In this document: piece by piece, positions 11,637 through 23,672 of the stretch
Layout: each line of letters begins with the position of its first letter
Position numbering within the stretch: the first letter of the stretch is position 1
Assembly: GCF_030272615.1 (NCBI RefSeq)
Contig: NC_081411.1
Coordinates: forward strand, 153,313,971 to 153,377,970
Reading direction: 5' to 3'
DNA from: Cryptomeria japonica
Taxonomy: Eukaryota > Streptophyta > Pinopsida > Cupressales > Cupressaceae
DNA length: 64,000 nucleotides
Position numbers and translations under genes: made by a program
The notes under the pieces: generated by a model
What the model saw: only the letters and a program-made list of their open reading frames with translations
Database searches by the model: none
Told to the model about the DNA's origin: nothing

Positions 11637-11981
11637 ATGTGGATCCCTAAGCGTCTCCTTGAAGCACAACAGTCTAAAGAAAAATCCAAATCAACATCCA
11701 AGATTATTGTTCCTCCATCCAAATCTTCCAAATCTATTTCTCCATCACCTCCTTCATCCATTTTGGATCCTTATGTCCCCAAATCCCTGGTTGTTCCTCC
11801 ATCCAAATCTCAAAATTTGAGATCCACTTTTCCTCCATCAATCCGCCATACCTCAAGATGTGTGCCAATGGTGATCCCGCAAACATTTCCATTCGCTCAT
11901 GCACCAAAATTTCAATATCTAGTCCATTATCCAACACCTCTTTTTCATCATCCCATACCCCTTATCCCATCCTTTTCATAA
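11637..11981 (+). pseudogene. Possible gypsy leader/gag fragment, Pro/Ser rich
   Basis: A 114-codon open frame starting MWIPKRLLEAQQSKEK, then rich in Pro, Ser and Lys with repeated VPPSKS units. It lies in the position of gag in the gypsy element that starts at 10,019, and no other part of that element follows. I do not recognise a domain; the repeat character means it could be non-coding. Confidence 0.25.
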
Positions 11982-12403
11982 GAATTTACCCTAGTTTCAT
12001 CACCAAATCCAAAAACTAAGGAAATCAACATTGGAGATGTTGGACATGTATACTTAGCTGAGTCCTTATATCCTATGGAAAAAGACATCTTTATCTGACT
12101 CTTCAAACAAGCACCAATGAACTACCTACACAAAACTCCCTAGCCCTATGAACAACATGCACCTTAAATGATATTATATATAAGCGTTGGGTTAGTCTAG
12201 GTTTTTCTTTTTGCATTGCATATCATTTTATTCAAAGCACTGCATCACATATAGTTTCTTTTTAAATGCATCACATTCACAAAGTTTCTGTATTACAATA
12301 TACCAACATTAATCAAACAAGACAACTGTCCAAGTTTATCATTTGTTTGCATTCAAGGCAAACAAGTGTTGGCAATATAGCATTATAATAGACAAAGAAA
12401 GAT
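11982..12403. other. No gene seen
   Basis: AT-rich sequence between the putative gypsy fragment and the copia LTR. There are CATCACAT-type simple repeats near 12,240-12,300 and nothing with family similarity. Confidence 0.5.
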
Positions 12404-13846
12404 TGTTGGCATTTCATAAGGATATTGAGAAGGTTGTTGATGACTATGGATATAACTGATTAAGGATGTTTACTGTCTTGATATTATTATTTTGTCATTG
12501 ATGTCAAGTAATTTATTTTCTAGTTCAATATGATGTTGCCATATCTTGAGAAGTGTGATTTGAAGATTATAAAGATGTCGGTAAAAGACACAGGAAAGAA
12601 TATGATGAATAAGGGGATGAATAAGGTATTCAATGGGCAACTATTATCGAGTAAGACAATGATGAGATCATGATGTTTTAGATTGTTTTAACATCATACA
12701 TATGTTGTAAATTGTAAAGGTTAATACTATACTATGTTATCAAGCAAAGAACCTAGTCAGTAAACCCTAAGGTTATCGCTATTGGTTCATGAAGGCAGAA
12801 TGTCTATCGAGTGAAGTTTAGTATTCACCGAGTTGTTACTGAGTTGTAACCGAGCTATAACAAAATGCATTAAATGTTTGCATGAGTTATTTAATGAAGG
12901 AAGTTGATGAGCTGGAACTGATTAAATGATTGGTGAGCCATGGATGAAGTTTGTTAATGAATCAAGGCAATGGAAAGTCGGCATGAAGATCTACAGCTCA
13001 GATTGAACCGCAATACCCTGGCACAAGTTCCAAGAAATGTATGCAAGTTCCAAGGCGGGGTAAAATGTTTTCAGATCAAAAGATGCATTGAACCTGGACA
13101 AGATCGAAGATCTGATGACTATGATTGATCATGGGAAATGTGATCAAGGAGATTAAGCGGTTACCTAATTGTTTATAAATAGGAAACTATTGATAAACAA
13201 TGTATGCAGGCAAGTGTATGCACAGGGATGCTACATAGTGATTACCGAGCAAGATAGACAAGATTAGTTCTATGTCTAGATTGTATTGAACAAATAGGAA
13301 TCTGCTTTAGCATTTTGGATGTGAAGTTGTAAGTAGATTTTTATTACTGTTATTTTGTGAAAGTGATAGAAAATCTCTTAACCGAGTGGACTTAACAGTC
13401 TTATTTGTAAAACCCTCTAGCAAGGTGACATTCTGATTGAGTGTTTGAAATCCTTTAACAAGGTCACTTCTAACAAGGTGAAGATCCTAATAGATCTGAG
13501 GGAAATCCCTTAACTGGGTCACATCTAGCAATGTGTTTGTAATCTTTAACAGGATTTTCTTTAACCGAGCATACTTTAGAAGAGTATATTTCCTAGTGGG
13601 TCTGAAATCCCACAGTGGTTTTTCCCTATTTGGGTTTCCACGTTAAATTTGGTGTTATGAGGTTTATGATGTTTATATGCTTTTGAGTTTGCATGTTTAA
13701 CAGTTTTGGTTATATTACTGAAGTATATGTTACCGAGGTTGAATCTGATGTTTTTATGGATGATTAAGTTTGTATGATTCACCCCCCCCCCCCTCTCATC
13801 TTGTTGGCTATTGGATCTATACTTATATTAAGTATCAGAACTATCA
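12404..13846 (+). repeat. Copia 5' LTR
   Basis: Starts TGTTGGCATTTC and ends ACTATCA two bases before a primer site. Inside are repeated ACCGAG/TATCGAG words, a run of CACCCCCCCCCCCC near 13,780 and CCCACAGTGG, typical of the copia LTRs in this window. About 1,443 bp. Confidence 0.75.
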
Positions 13847-13848
13847 AT

Positions 13849-13860
13849 TGGTATTAGAGC
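13849..13860 (+). other. Primer binding site, initiator tRNA-Met type
   Basis: TGGTATTAGAGC is the usual copia primer site TGGTATCAGAGC with one C to T change. It lies two bases after the LTR end. Confidence 0.8.
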
Positions 13861-13910
13861 TTTGGACTCTGAAAGAAAAGTTTAAAGGCACTTGAGTTAA
13901 AGATCCAAAG

Positions 13911-14450
13911 ATGTATAAGAGGGATGCACCGAAGCTGAACAAGTCAAGTTTCTCTACATGGCAGAAAAGGATGAAGCTACATCTATCAGGAGTTGGAGAA
14001 TATGTTGTATACTATCTGGAGAATGATTTTGTTACACTGAGCACCTATCCATTGACTATGGAAGAGATAAAGGCAAAGCAAGAACATATTCAAGCAATGA
14101 TTGAAATAACATCTGCATTGACCGACTCAGAGTTTAATGATCTAGAAGGCTGCAATGATGCAAAGGCTATGTGGGATAAGCTCATATCAGTATATGGAGG
14201 AGATGAACATGTTCAAAAAGAAAAAGTAGATAGTCTAAGAGGACAACTTGAATCTATGAGGATGAATGAAGGTGAGAACATAACTCAGTATAGTACAAGA
14301 CTAAAGGAGATTGTCAATCAAATCAAAGGAGAAGGTGGAACTATTGAAGAAAAGGATCGATTGACACTTATCTATGAAATGTTTTGTACCTCCAATTCAA
14401 TTGGTGTATTACAAAGTGCTAAACAAATATGGTCATCCTTGTTCAAATAG
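13911..14450 (+). pseudogene. Copia gag, N-terminal part (truncated)
   Basis: A clean 179-codon frame starting MYKRDAPKLNKSSFSTWQKR. It has the gag UBN2-type features: an F-x-x-W near the start, ALTDSEFNDLEGCNDAKAMW, then LRGQLESMRMNEGENITQY. Similarity stops near codon 158 (about 14,385); the last 20 residues read into unrelated sequence that resembles gypsy 3' UTR. So the element was cut after the first third of gag. Zinc knuckle and pol are missing. It follows the LTR and primer site directly, so LTR and gag are one element. Confidence 0.82.
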
Positions 14451-14455
14451 GAAAT

Positions 14456-14830
14456 GCATCTTCATCATGCATATTGCATTAACATAGGTCATATCAAAAA
14501 TTCATCGTCTCCACATGCATTTTGCAGATCATCATGTCATATAGGTCTGCATACTTGGGGCATATCTAAACAAAATCCTAAAAAAAAAATTAAAAAAAAA
14601 AGAAAATAATTAAAAAAAATCAAATACCTTAATGAAAAACTGGTAAACAGGCACCTTGGTAAAAAAATAATTCTTTGCCAAGTAGGTGAAAACTTGGTAA
14701 ACAGGCGCCTCTTGTACTCAAGCATTCCATCTATCAACACAAATTTGGTATTTCTTGTTTTCATTCCCACTTTCTTGTATCTATGCTTTCGCTTGTACAT
14801 ATATTTTAGTCGCTTTTGTGACATCTGGTT
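14456..14830 (+). other. Gypsy 3'-UTR-like fragment
   Basis: An A-rich run (14,578-14,625) is followed by CTGGTAAACAGGCACCTTGG and GGTGAAAACTTGGTAAACAG. The intact gypsy has the same order just after integrase: an A-rich stretch, then CGGTGGCACCTTGGG and GGTGAAAACCTGGCAAACAG at about 55,650-55,695. This is probably the far end of the gypsy that starts at 10,019, with its body lost. Confidence 0.5.
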
Positions 14831-17000
14831 ATTTTGGAACTCTCATGGCTTGAAACCGATCAACGTCCTAGTTTTAGGGTAATCAACTGATCAATTTACA
14901 TTTCCTAAGCAATATCAACCAAGTCATCTTTTTGTCAGCAGTATCAAGTCATCCAATACCTCTTAATTTTGTAAATTTGATTTGCAAATTGAACAAGATA
15001 AGGAGGAAATTGAATTTGACAAACAAAACAATTTTTTGAATCTAAGATAACCACAAGCAATTTTTACAAATCACAAGTTCAAATTTAATTAAAAACTAGG
15101 GTTTTTGATGATTTAACCACCAAGTTTGCAAAAATTTGAAACTTGTAAATGAAAAATATGCAATGTTGTTACATTAGAAAGAGGAGAGGATAATTCACAA
15201 GATTCATCTCTCCACACAAAGATGGTAGTTTGAATTCTTAATGAAGTGGGAATGATAAGTTGATCCCCTCTTTCTTGTTTGAAATGGAAAGCAATTGATT
15301 GAATTATGTAGTGCAAAAGTGACAAAGAACTGATTATAACTTGAGATCAAAATATGGGATGAAGCTGTGCAGCTAGATCTGGCAGTAATATGTCGAGATG
15401 GAGTCGTCTTGTGAATTTGAGGAAAAGTTACCTGAACCTTGGCCAAAATGTACACGGTCCTCCGAAAAATCCATGAAACGAAAAGGGTTTTTCTGCCCCT
15501 TCAAATGAAGCCCAAATCTGAATGTATAGCTACACACCTACAACCTACACACATAAAAGAGAGGAAAATGGGTTGGGATTGGGGGTTTGCCTTTAGGTCA
15601 AACCCCAGTTTTGGAATTAACCAAGTAATGAAGGAAAGTACTTGCAAGTAGTTGTAAATGAAAAACTAAATTGTAAATCACCTCAAGGGAGGTTGTAGTA
15701 GCAATGTTGATAGAAATGTTTGTGTGTAATTGTATGTTGGAATCAATCTCCTCTCCAATGGTTGAATCCTTGACTTGAATGTGTTGTTCATCAAAACTGA
15801 TTAACCCAAGTACACTTGCAACTGATCTATGAAGTAGCCAATTCAATCTATGAAGGACCTTAGGGCTTGGACAACATGACAAGGATATGAATCCTTCTAC
15901 TCTTCAGGCTCTACAAAACCTAGGCGGGTATACCTTTGATTCTTAAAATTAACTATTACACACCTATGACAACATCAATAGAAATAGATAGATCTCACCA
16001 AGGATCAACAACAAGTAGGTTACTGCGGATAGGCTAGATCTACACATAAAACTTAGCTATGTTTGAGCATGAGATAGATGGAACAATTCAATAGATCATA
16101 AAATAAATATATTCTGATTGGATTTTAAATTGCTTGAGAATCCCTTCAATTGCAAGATTAGTGCCTTATCCAAGGGCAACAAAGTCACATATCAAACTAT
16201 AGATGAAAACTTCTATTGCAAATCCATCTTCATTATTAAGTATTCCTGCATTAATGCCTTGCATAAATGCATTACTAAGATCATTCACAAAATCATCAAA
16301 TCTTGAAACTATATTCCATTATCCATGATTTATTACAGAATTTAAATTCTTCCTTGAAGAATCCCTGGAAACAATCACAACTATCTCCTTGAGATGGCAA
16401 ATTTCAACCTCCTTGAGGATCGGATTTGAATAAAATAAAAGTACAAATCTAGAGACAATCTTGTGTGAATTTATGCATGCCTTACATACACAAGAACCTG
16501 CAACTAAGAACACCTACAACAAGAATTAAACTCCATTACTCAAAGAAAAGCCCTCCGTTGTACAATCTTCAAGAAAACTTAGAATTAGAAACCATGAAAA
16601 TATGGAGCATTTCTCCAAATTTCTGAAACCATTACAATTGAGAAGAAATGGGAATAAGAAGAGGAAGGAAAAAGATCAGATTTCATCAGAACAAGCCATG
16701 TGTCCCTTTTTCCAACTGAATTTCATTTCCTTTCTCTTTCCCACGGAAACTTCTTTTGAAATATCTCACATTTGTTGAAACAAACTTCATAACTACATTC
16801 CTCATTTTGAGAGCTTTCCGGTGATATATAATACTTGATATTGTGAGAAAAAATGAGCCTCTGAGCGAATTAATCATTCATGCACCTCTGTCATTTAAAT
16901 TTTTTGAATTTTCTCCTATAGTTGAAACTATACATTTAACTTTAATTTTTCAACTTTTTAAACTCCTGATGCCCTGCCACATGGTGGCTTATGATTCACT
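14831..17000. other. No gene recognised
   Basis: Non-coding sequence with short random frames only. It contains one member of a dispersed repeat (15,311-15,495). Composition is AT-rich and rises in GC after 16,960. It may be old LTR or internal retroelement sequence, but I see no primer site, polypurine tract or protein similarity. Confidence 0.5.
15311..15495 (+). repeat. Dispersed repeat, copy 1
   Basis: About 185 bp starting AGTGCAAAAGTGACAAAGAA, through CTGGCAGTAATATGTCGAGA, to GAAAAGGGTTTTTCTG. A second, somewhat diverged copy in the same orientation is at 20,413-20,597. Function unknown; probably part of an old retroelement. Confidence 0.75.
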
Positions 17001-17640
17001 GATGGGGTCCACTGGGCACCACCTAGAATGACACATCATCTTTTGCCACTTGTCCACCTCGTCACCGCCACTGGACTACCACTAGACTGCTTGCTTGTCT
17101 CCACTTGTCCACCATGTCATCGCCACCTCAACGCCACCTCAGTAGGACCTGCGAGCTGGACTTCCACTTGGACCTACCACATCACCTTTCACCATTTCGC
17201 GAAGGGTAATGGGCGTGCATATTCATCTCACGAAATAGTGTCCACCGTCGGATCATCTCCAAGATGCGCGATCTTTACCATTTCACCATTTCGCGAAGGC
17301 TATCTTTCAAGCATCTTCGTCTCATGAAACAATGTACATCGTCGGATCTTCGGCAACCTGCTCACTAGTTAAGTCACCCTTTCTCTGCAAAACTCGCCTA
17401 CCTCGAGATCCATGCCTGCGTGGGGTCCACTTGGTCACCACTCGGCCTCCTTGGTCACCTCGGGAAGCACATCGTGCGTGTGGGGTCCGCCTGGTCGCCC
17501 AGCTAGCACCTTGTTTCAAAAGCCCTTGAGGCTTTGACATTATACTAGTGTGGAGCTTTGCTTATAAATACAAAAACTTTCCCTTGCCCAACCAATGTGG
17601 GACTAAAGTATTTTGCTTGGCGACACATTTTGAAGGTTTT
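17000..17640 (+). promoter_or_regulatory. GC-rich promoter-like block, probably LTR
   Basis: A GC-rich island in AT-rich surroundings. CATTTCGCGAAGG occurs at about 17,193 and 17,285 within an imperfect direct duplication of about 90 bp that also repeats CACCGTCGGATC/CATCGTCGGATC. It is followed by CTTATAAATACAAAAAC near 17,560 (TATA-like) and CCAATGTGGGACTAAA near 17,593, a word common in plant LTR promoters. No reading frame here looks like protein. I infer an LTR U3/R region, sense orientation. Confidence 0.4.
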
Positions 17641-17689
17641 ACCTAAGTATTTTCATGGCTGCCTTTCTTCTAAATTCAAAACTTCTTCA

Positions 17690-18520
17690 ACGCCTCCATC
17701 TTCAACGTGCTAGGGGAATGCTCATGAATTGCATTTGTTTAAAAGTTTTTAAAGCCTTTTTTAGCTCATATGTGTAGGGGGAATACTGGCTGCACACCCA
17801 GCAATTGCATTGCTTGGAAGTTTTTATGTTTAGCTGCCCAACCATAGCACATGAGGGAGGAATAGACTGGTCACTTGCACTTTGCTTTGAAATTTAATGC
17901 TCCTTCAACCATCATGTAGGGAGGACTATGGGCATTAAGCCTGCAAATTGCATTGGTTTATAACTTCAAATGCTCCATATTCCACCTCACTCACAGCTGC
18001 ACCTGTCATCATTACATTTGTTGGAGAGTTTCTACAATTTTCAACGCCATGGTAGAGAGATTTGGCATTTTTTTTAAAACTTCCAAATGCCCCAACGGCT
18101 ACCACGTAGAGGGATGAGAATAGTTTGCAGCTGCTAATATACATTTGGAAGAAACTTCATTGCTTCCAAACACTGCTTTGCCTTTGAAAGAAGTTTTAAA
18201 TGCTGCTTCAATAGCACCTTTGACCATGTAGGAGGGAGAAATGGCAGTTTACATGCCCATTACATTTTTTGTTCGCTATGCTGCCCATGTGCATTTGTTT
18301 GCAGATTTTTATTATGCAAGATGCTGGAGATTGGCATTTATTTGTTGATTTGCCAATTTGCTTTAAAGTTTTTTAATGCCCCAACTCCACCACACAGCAG
18401 GGAGAATTTGATAAAGGTTGAGGAATTTGATTTTAAGCCTGGTAATCACATTTGTTGATACTTCTAAACTCTTATCCATTCCATGCCATCTACCAGGGAG
18501 AATGCTACCAAAACCCAAAA
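17690..18520 (+). repeat. Degenerate minisatellite, about 70-95-bp units
   Basis: About ten loosely similar units each carry a core like CATGTAGGGAGGAAT, then GCATTAAGCCTGCAATTGCA, then TTTGTTTGAAAGTTTTAAATG. Cores are at about 17,710, 17,772, 17,850, 17,915, 18,048, 18,105, 18,222, 18,397 and 18,490. Units vary in length and are strongly mutated. Not coding. Confidence 0.6.
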
Positions 18521-20040
18521 ACTTTGGTTTTACGCCCTTTCAGCTATCAAATAGCCAGGCATATGCTTCAATGTACCATTAATCTCCATATTGCTCTTAT
18601 AATATTCTCTATCTTCTTCTATATCTCTTAAATCAATTAAACACATGATTTTAAAATAACAATTAAAACTTTGCCTGAAAAGATGCATGAAGCGGCAAGC
18701 CAAGTCGAGCCCCGAAGTGGGTCCGACTCAAAATAAATTTTGTTTTCATGCAACTGACCTTTGAAATGCCTCAATAACCTTAAACATACCTCTGGAATCG
18801 ATTGACACCATTTTCGGATCATCAAACTAAGTTTTTTAGCTTTTAGGCACTTGCGCCACATTTTTCGCATTTAAGTGCGAAGACGTAATTTTCAAACCAG
18901 TCAAAACACCTTTCTAGACCTTGCAAATTGACAGGCGTGTACTCTGATATACAAACATGAACTCTTCCAAGTGGTTTCTCAAGATGAATCCCGAGTGAAG
19001 AAATATTAAAGGCCAAAGATGACCAACTGGCTTTGTTGGCACTGCAGACTTGATGAAGTCAATGCGCAGGCAACTCATGATGCCTTTCTTAAAAATATCA
19101 AATGATCTCCGTAGACCCTCAAATCTAAGGCATAGGTACCTTGAAGTACATATCAAATCTTAGAAGTCTCAGTTTGACCGGGAAGCTAACTGGGTGCAAA
19201 TGGTGCACTCATGAAAATAGCCACTTTAATTGATATAGCAATGAAAGTACGGAAGAAAGATTGCTCAAGAAACCCTTTTGAAAACCGATCAAACAGATTG
19301 GTGGGAGCTTGGAACTGGAAACATAACTTTTTTTAATATCAACAATAGCCCGAAAAAAACAATCTAATATGACACTCACTAGGGCAACTTTTACACGTGC
19401 AAAGTGAGGCTCTGACTAGCTGTTGAAACAGGGACTTGTCAAACAACACAAACTGCAAACGGATTGAGCTTGCTAAACTGAGCAAATGGATTCATAAAGA
19501 CTTGAAATTTTGCATGGAGACACACTTTTATGCATACAATTCAATCTACTTTTAATTTCATCATGACGATCACTTGGTCAAAAGATATAGGAGATCAAAG
19601 TAGGCTACTCAATAAAATCTGCACTTGCACCTAACATGCACTTTCAACTCACCCCTTGAAATGGGTACTTGATAAACTAATCCAAACTGAAAATTGAGAG
19701 TTGCAAAACACTTCATAGTCCAAATGAAATGTGTAGGACACATTTCCCAAGCCTTACCCTTTGAAAATCAACTGGCTCCATTTTACCCTCTCTCTAACTA
19801 GGCCACTTGAATGAGATTAGGTGCCTTTCTAAAAATGAAATAGCAAAAATTTTTAAATGGGCCTCTCAAATTACTCAAATTTAATGAGTCCCAACAAAAT
19901 GCAACACCTAGCCTTGAAGGGAGACTTGAGAATGCTCAATGCTTTTGAATGCTTGATTGCTTATGCAACTTGACACACTCCAATCTTATCCAACTTCAAC
20001 TTCTCCAACTTATGCAAATGAGAGGACGAATACCCCTTAA
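18521..20040. other. No gene recognised
   Basis: Unremarkable non-coding sequence without family similarity. It may be the inner part of the LTR whose terminus is at 20,407, or the body of an old non-coding element. Confidence 0.45.
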
Positions 20041-20407
20041 ATGCATGTTAGTGGATCTAAATTTCATCATGGGGCGATATCGGGGGAGTTTCCCACCCGA
20101 TGCACAACCAACAATGCAACCCTAGGAAGCATCCTGCCCCAAAATAGAGTAGGGATAGGGGCACCATGCCCTTGTCCTGGGAGGACAAGGGAACTACGCC
20201 CTTGTCCAAGGGGGGATAGTGGTGCCACGCCCCTGTCCTACCCCTTTCTTCAGGGAAAAGTGCGAACGAGGTGATGCAGAGGCCAAGGAAGAAGCTATTT
20301 CTAAAGGCTGAGCAATCTTCAGTCTCCGATCAGGCTAGAGGATTTGAACTTGCATGCGTGAGGATCGTCATGCAGTTAAAAATTTCTAGGGTCGCAATTT
20401 TATGACA
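20041..20407 (-). repeat. LTR 5' terminus, antisense
   Basis: On the complement the segment starts TGTCATAAAATTGCGACCC at 20,407, a typical gypsy-type LTR opening. It carries a GC-rich, partly repeated section with GCCCTTGTCC words. The sequence CTACA follows at 20,408 as a possible target duplication. The other end was not located, so extent to the left is unknown. Confidence 0.5.
20169..20191. other. Perfect 10-bp hairpin
   Basis: CCCTTGTCCT, loop GGG, AGGACAAGGG. It lies in a row of three similar GCCCTTGTCC blocks (20,169, 20,199, about 20,230), so it arose within a small tandem repeat. Confidence 0.8.
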
Positions 20408-20412
20408 CTACA

Positions 20413-20597
20413 AGTGCAAAAGTGACAAAGAACTAATTATAACTTGAGATTGGGATATGGGATGAAGTTGTGCACATGGATCTGGCAGTAATATGTCGAG
20501 ATGAAATCGCCCTATGAATTTGAGGAAAAGTTTTCTAGACTGTGGTGGGAATGTACAGGGTCCTTCAAAAAATCTGCGAAATGAAAAGGGTTCTCTC
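20413..20597 (+). repeat. Dispersed repeat, copy 2
   Basis: Second copy of the repeat at 15,311-15,495, cut on the left by the LTR end at 20,407 and on the right by the truncated copia element at about 20,598. Reading the copia frame into it gives a chimeric tail with no meaning. Confidence 0.75.
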
Positions 20598-21530
20598 CAG
20601 TAGATGTGAGGCAATTTGGCTTCCATTATCATAGTTCTTGTTGCATCCAAAATGTTTTTTTTCTTCCTTTCCACAACTCCATTTCGTTGAGGAGTCCTAG
20701 ATGCAGATAACTGTCTCCTAATTCCATTTATCTCACAATAACTGTTAAATTCATGAGAGGTGAACTCACCACCTTGATCTATTCTTAAACATTTGATTTT
20801 AAATCTAGTTCTTGTTTCAACCTTTGCTTTAAAGATCTTGAATTTTTCAAAAGCTTTAGACTTCTCCCTAAGAAAATTCACCCACATCATCCTAGAATAG
20901 TCATCAATTATCAACATGAAATACCTATCACCTTGAAAGCTTATAGTCCTTGTTGGACCACACAAATCAGTGTGAATCAAATCAAGTACATCATTAGATT
21001 TATCATGTATGCTCTTAAAAGAAGTTCTAACTTTCTTTCCCAATTGACATTCCTTAGATACCGGATTATGAGTCTTCATAATCTTATGTATATCTCTAAC
21101 TACCTTAGTTGAACTGATCTTAACGATACAATCAAAATTAATATGACACAACCTCTTATGCCATAGCCAACTCTCATCAATATGGGCAATCAAACATGTC
21201 TTATTATTAGTGTTCAAGTGAAATATATTACCTCCAGTCTGAATACCGGTTGCAATCTCCAAACCAGTCTTGTTAATGATTTTAAATTTGCTATCTTTGA
21301 ACTGAAGTTGGAAACCCTTGTCCACCAATTGACCAACACTCAAGAGATTATGCTTTAAATCTTCTACATAATAGACATTATCAGTATTATGCTTTCCATC
21401 CAAAGAAATAATGCCTCTACCTTTGATCATACAAGCTTTTTCATTTGCAAATCTGACTTGACCGCCATTGTGTTGTTGTAGGGACAAAATTTTTCTTTAA
21501 TCTTATTACATGCAAAACATTTAAAAGGTG
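20598..21530 (-). pseudogene. Copia protease/integrase, 3' truncated, antisense
   Basis: One open frame runs from 21,487 to the junction. It starts inside the protease region (KGRGIISLDGKHNTDNVYYV, then HNLLSVGQL). The pre-integrase block follows (WLWHKRLCHINFDC), then the integrase core with Asp in LDLIHTDLCGP, Asp in RIDQGGEF and Glu in RNGVVERKKK. It ends at LPHIYWRE where the dispersed repeat begins, so RT and RNase H are lost. The zinc knuckle and protease active site are deleted near 21,500-21,530 (KCFACNK-like start joined to later sequence). Confidence 0.88.
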
Positions 21531-21549
21531 ATTTTATTTCATACTTACT

Positions 21550-22357
21550 TCATGTCGTTCCTTTAGGTACTCTTCTAGCAAATAAGGCTTCAAGTTGCTC
21601 AAATTCTTCATCTTCTTTCCTCATATCTTGCAATTCCTTTGCATATAAGGCTTTCCAATCACTCTTTGCTTGTAGATGTTGATGCATGAAAAGAAGGTTC
21701 AGATTTTGCAGCTCGAGAAGGTCTAGATTCTTCAAGCTCAAAAGTAGATAATTTTCCAATCAGAATGTCTCTTCTAACTCAAGTGTTTTCCATTGTTCTC
21801 AACTCATTAATTGTAGTTGCCTTCATCTTGTAAGCCGGTGGAAGGGATCTCAAGAATTTGAAAACTATTTCATGTTCACTCAGAGATCCTCCACAACATT
21901 GAATTCCCATAACAATCTCATTTACTCTTTCCATAAATACAACAATTCTTTCATTATCTTCCATCTTCAAGTTTTCATATCTTACCCGTTAACCATCAAG
22001 TTTAGCAATTTTGACAGTAGGATCACCTTCATCCAGAGTTTGCAATTTATCTCATATAGCCTTTGCTGATGATTTATCAATTAATCTCATGATTTGTTGA
22101 TCAGTAAGTGCACACAAGAGGGCTTCTCTAGCTCTGCAATCATTTTCAATATTCTTGTCCAGGTTTACAGGAGCAAGATTTCCAGATGTCAGATCATAAG
22201 GTGTGTATCCTTTCTCATTGATCTCCCAAATATCCTTTCCAAGACATCTAAGATGATTCACCATTCGTATTTTCCATATCCCATAATTTCTTCCATCAAG
22301 CTTAGGGATTTGTCTTCTAAAAATAGTTGTTGGTGAATTAGAAGTATTAGCTACCAT
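21550..22357 (-). pseudogene. Copia gag, antisense (stops)
   Basis: Starts MVANTSNSPTTIFRRQIP at 22,357, with LDGRNYGIWKIRMVNHLRCL, the copia gag N-terminus. It continues through ALTDQQIMRLIDKSSAKAI and KFLRSLPPAYKMKATTI, the conserved gag core, with several stops. It begins about 45 bases downstream of the primer site at 22,402-22,413, as expected for a 5' gag. Confidence 0.85.
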
Positions 22358-22401
22358 AGGATCTACGTCAAGCGGTTAAGCTTCTGCAAAATAGGAAAAA
22401 A

Positions 22402-22413
22402 GCTCTGATACCA
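22402..22413 (-). other. Primer binding site, initiator tRNA-Met
   Basis: On the complement TGGTATCAGAGC, an exact match to the plant initiator tRNA-Met 3' end complement. Two bases separate it from the LTR end at 22,416. Confidence 0.9.
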
Positions 22414-22415
22414 AT

Positions 22416-23672
22416 TGTTAGGATAACTGGTAAACAACTGAGATGGGGGTGAATCAGTTGTTAACAGATTATATCAATTAATCCACTTTACAACCTTAAA
22501 CCAGAGCATAAACATTAAGTACTGGAATAGTAGAAATAGATACCAGTAAGTAATGCAACTTCACAATAAAACAAATAATCAACACAATGCAACCATACCA
22601 CATAACACCATGATTTGTACATGGAAAACCCGAAAAGGGAAAAACCACGGCGGGAAGCCTACCCACAGTCAGATGATACTTCTGCAGAAAGTATGTGATA
22701 CAATGAGGGGCCTGCACATGTAGGAAGGGACACTGCCTAGAGCATATTGCTCATTACAAAAGAGTCTCACTGACTACAGAGAGGTTAATCACCTCAAGAT
22801 AAATGGACAACAATCCAATAGAGTGAACTGCCAGAGATAGCATCTACCATGCCTGATTACAATCCCAGTTAAGCTCAATACCAGAGGCCTTTAACCTCTT
22901 CCTTAATCCTAATTTGATCATCTATGATCGACCAAATCTCCTTCGCATAAGATATTACATTTCATGACCACGATACATATTCCCTAATGAGATCTTACAT
23001 CAATTTATACCAGCGCTAAGGCCTAAACCAATTAGGTCGGCCACCTAAAAGATATTACAATAAGATCATTACATATATCCATATTAGAATGATATGCCAT
23101 GTTATCTTAAGACCAAAACAACAATAACCAATCCATAAAATATCCTAAAACATCTTGGTAATGTGTAGAGTACACGTTAACATGATACCGGTCCATAACC
23201 TAGATAGGTACCAGACCTATTATGGGTCCACCACACTAAAGCAATTCAAGGAGTTGAAGCACGATCAAAGAACATCTTCAATATCCTAAAATCCATCTAG
23301 AAGCTGCACCAAGACCACTTATGCATCCTATCAATATTCCTCAGTGAAAGCTCTGTCGGTTAAACCTTAAACCAATGTCGGTATGGGTTTACAAGAGTGT
23401 ATGATAGCATCTGATTACCAAGTCAATACCAACTGACCAAAACATGCTCCAAAAGAATGTAACACATAAAATCAAACATACTCCATAGATCCAAACATAT
23501 CAGAAGTGTCCAACAGATAGTCTCTTCTACCTGTAACACTAGATCTTCTACCGGTGACCAAAACCTGTCTGTCGGTAACAGCTAGTGCCGGTAACCAACC
23601 ATAATAGCTAGTGTTGACATCAATGGTAAAACATCAATGCAATGCATAATCAACTCCTCTATAATGCCAACA
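22416..23672 (-). repeat. Copia 5' LTR, antisense
   Basis: Complement begins TGTTGGCATTATAGAGG at 23,672 and ends TTATCCTAACA at 22,416; 1,257 bp. It interrupts the antisense ORF2 of copy A at 23,673, so this copia arrived later than copy A. A run of GGGGGTGAATCAG near 22,446 is the inverted form of the C-run found in the other LTRs. Confidence 0.85.

Noticed and set aside
15113-15882. Several minus-strand frames of 70-94 codons
   Set aside because: Overlapping, low-complexity, no start context or family similarity.
17028-17540. Open frames in the GC-rich block
   Set aside because: No conserved domain in either strand, internal direct repeats, and a promoter-like word downstream; better explained as LTR.
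17690-18520. CRISPR-like array
   Set aside because: Units are degenerate with no constant repeat or unique spacers, and the surroundings are plant retroelements.
20041-20274. 77-codon frame with Cys/Pro/Gly-rich repeats
   Set aside because: It translates the GCCCTTGTCC repeat of an LTR.
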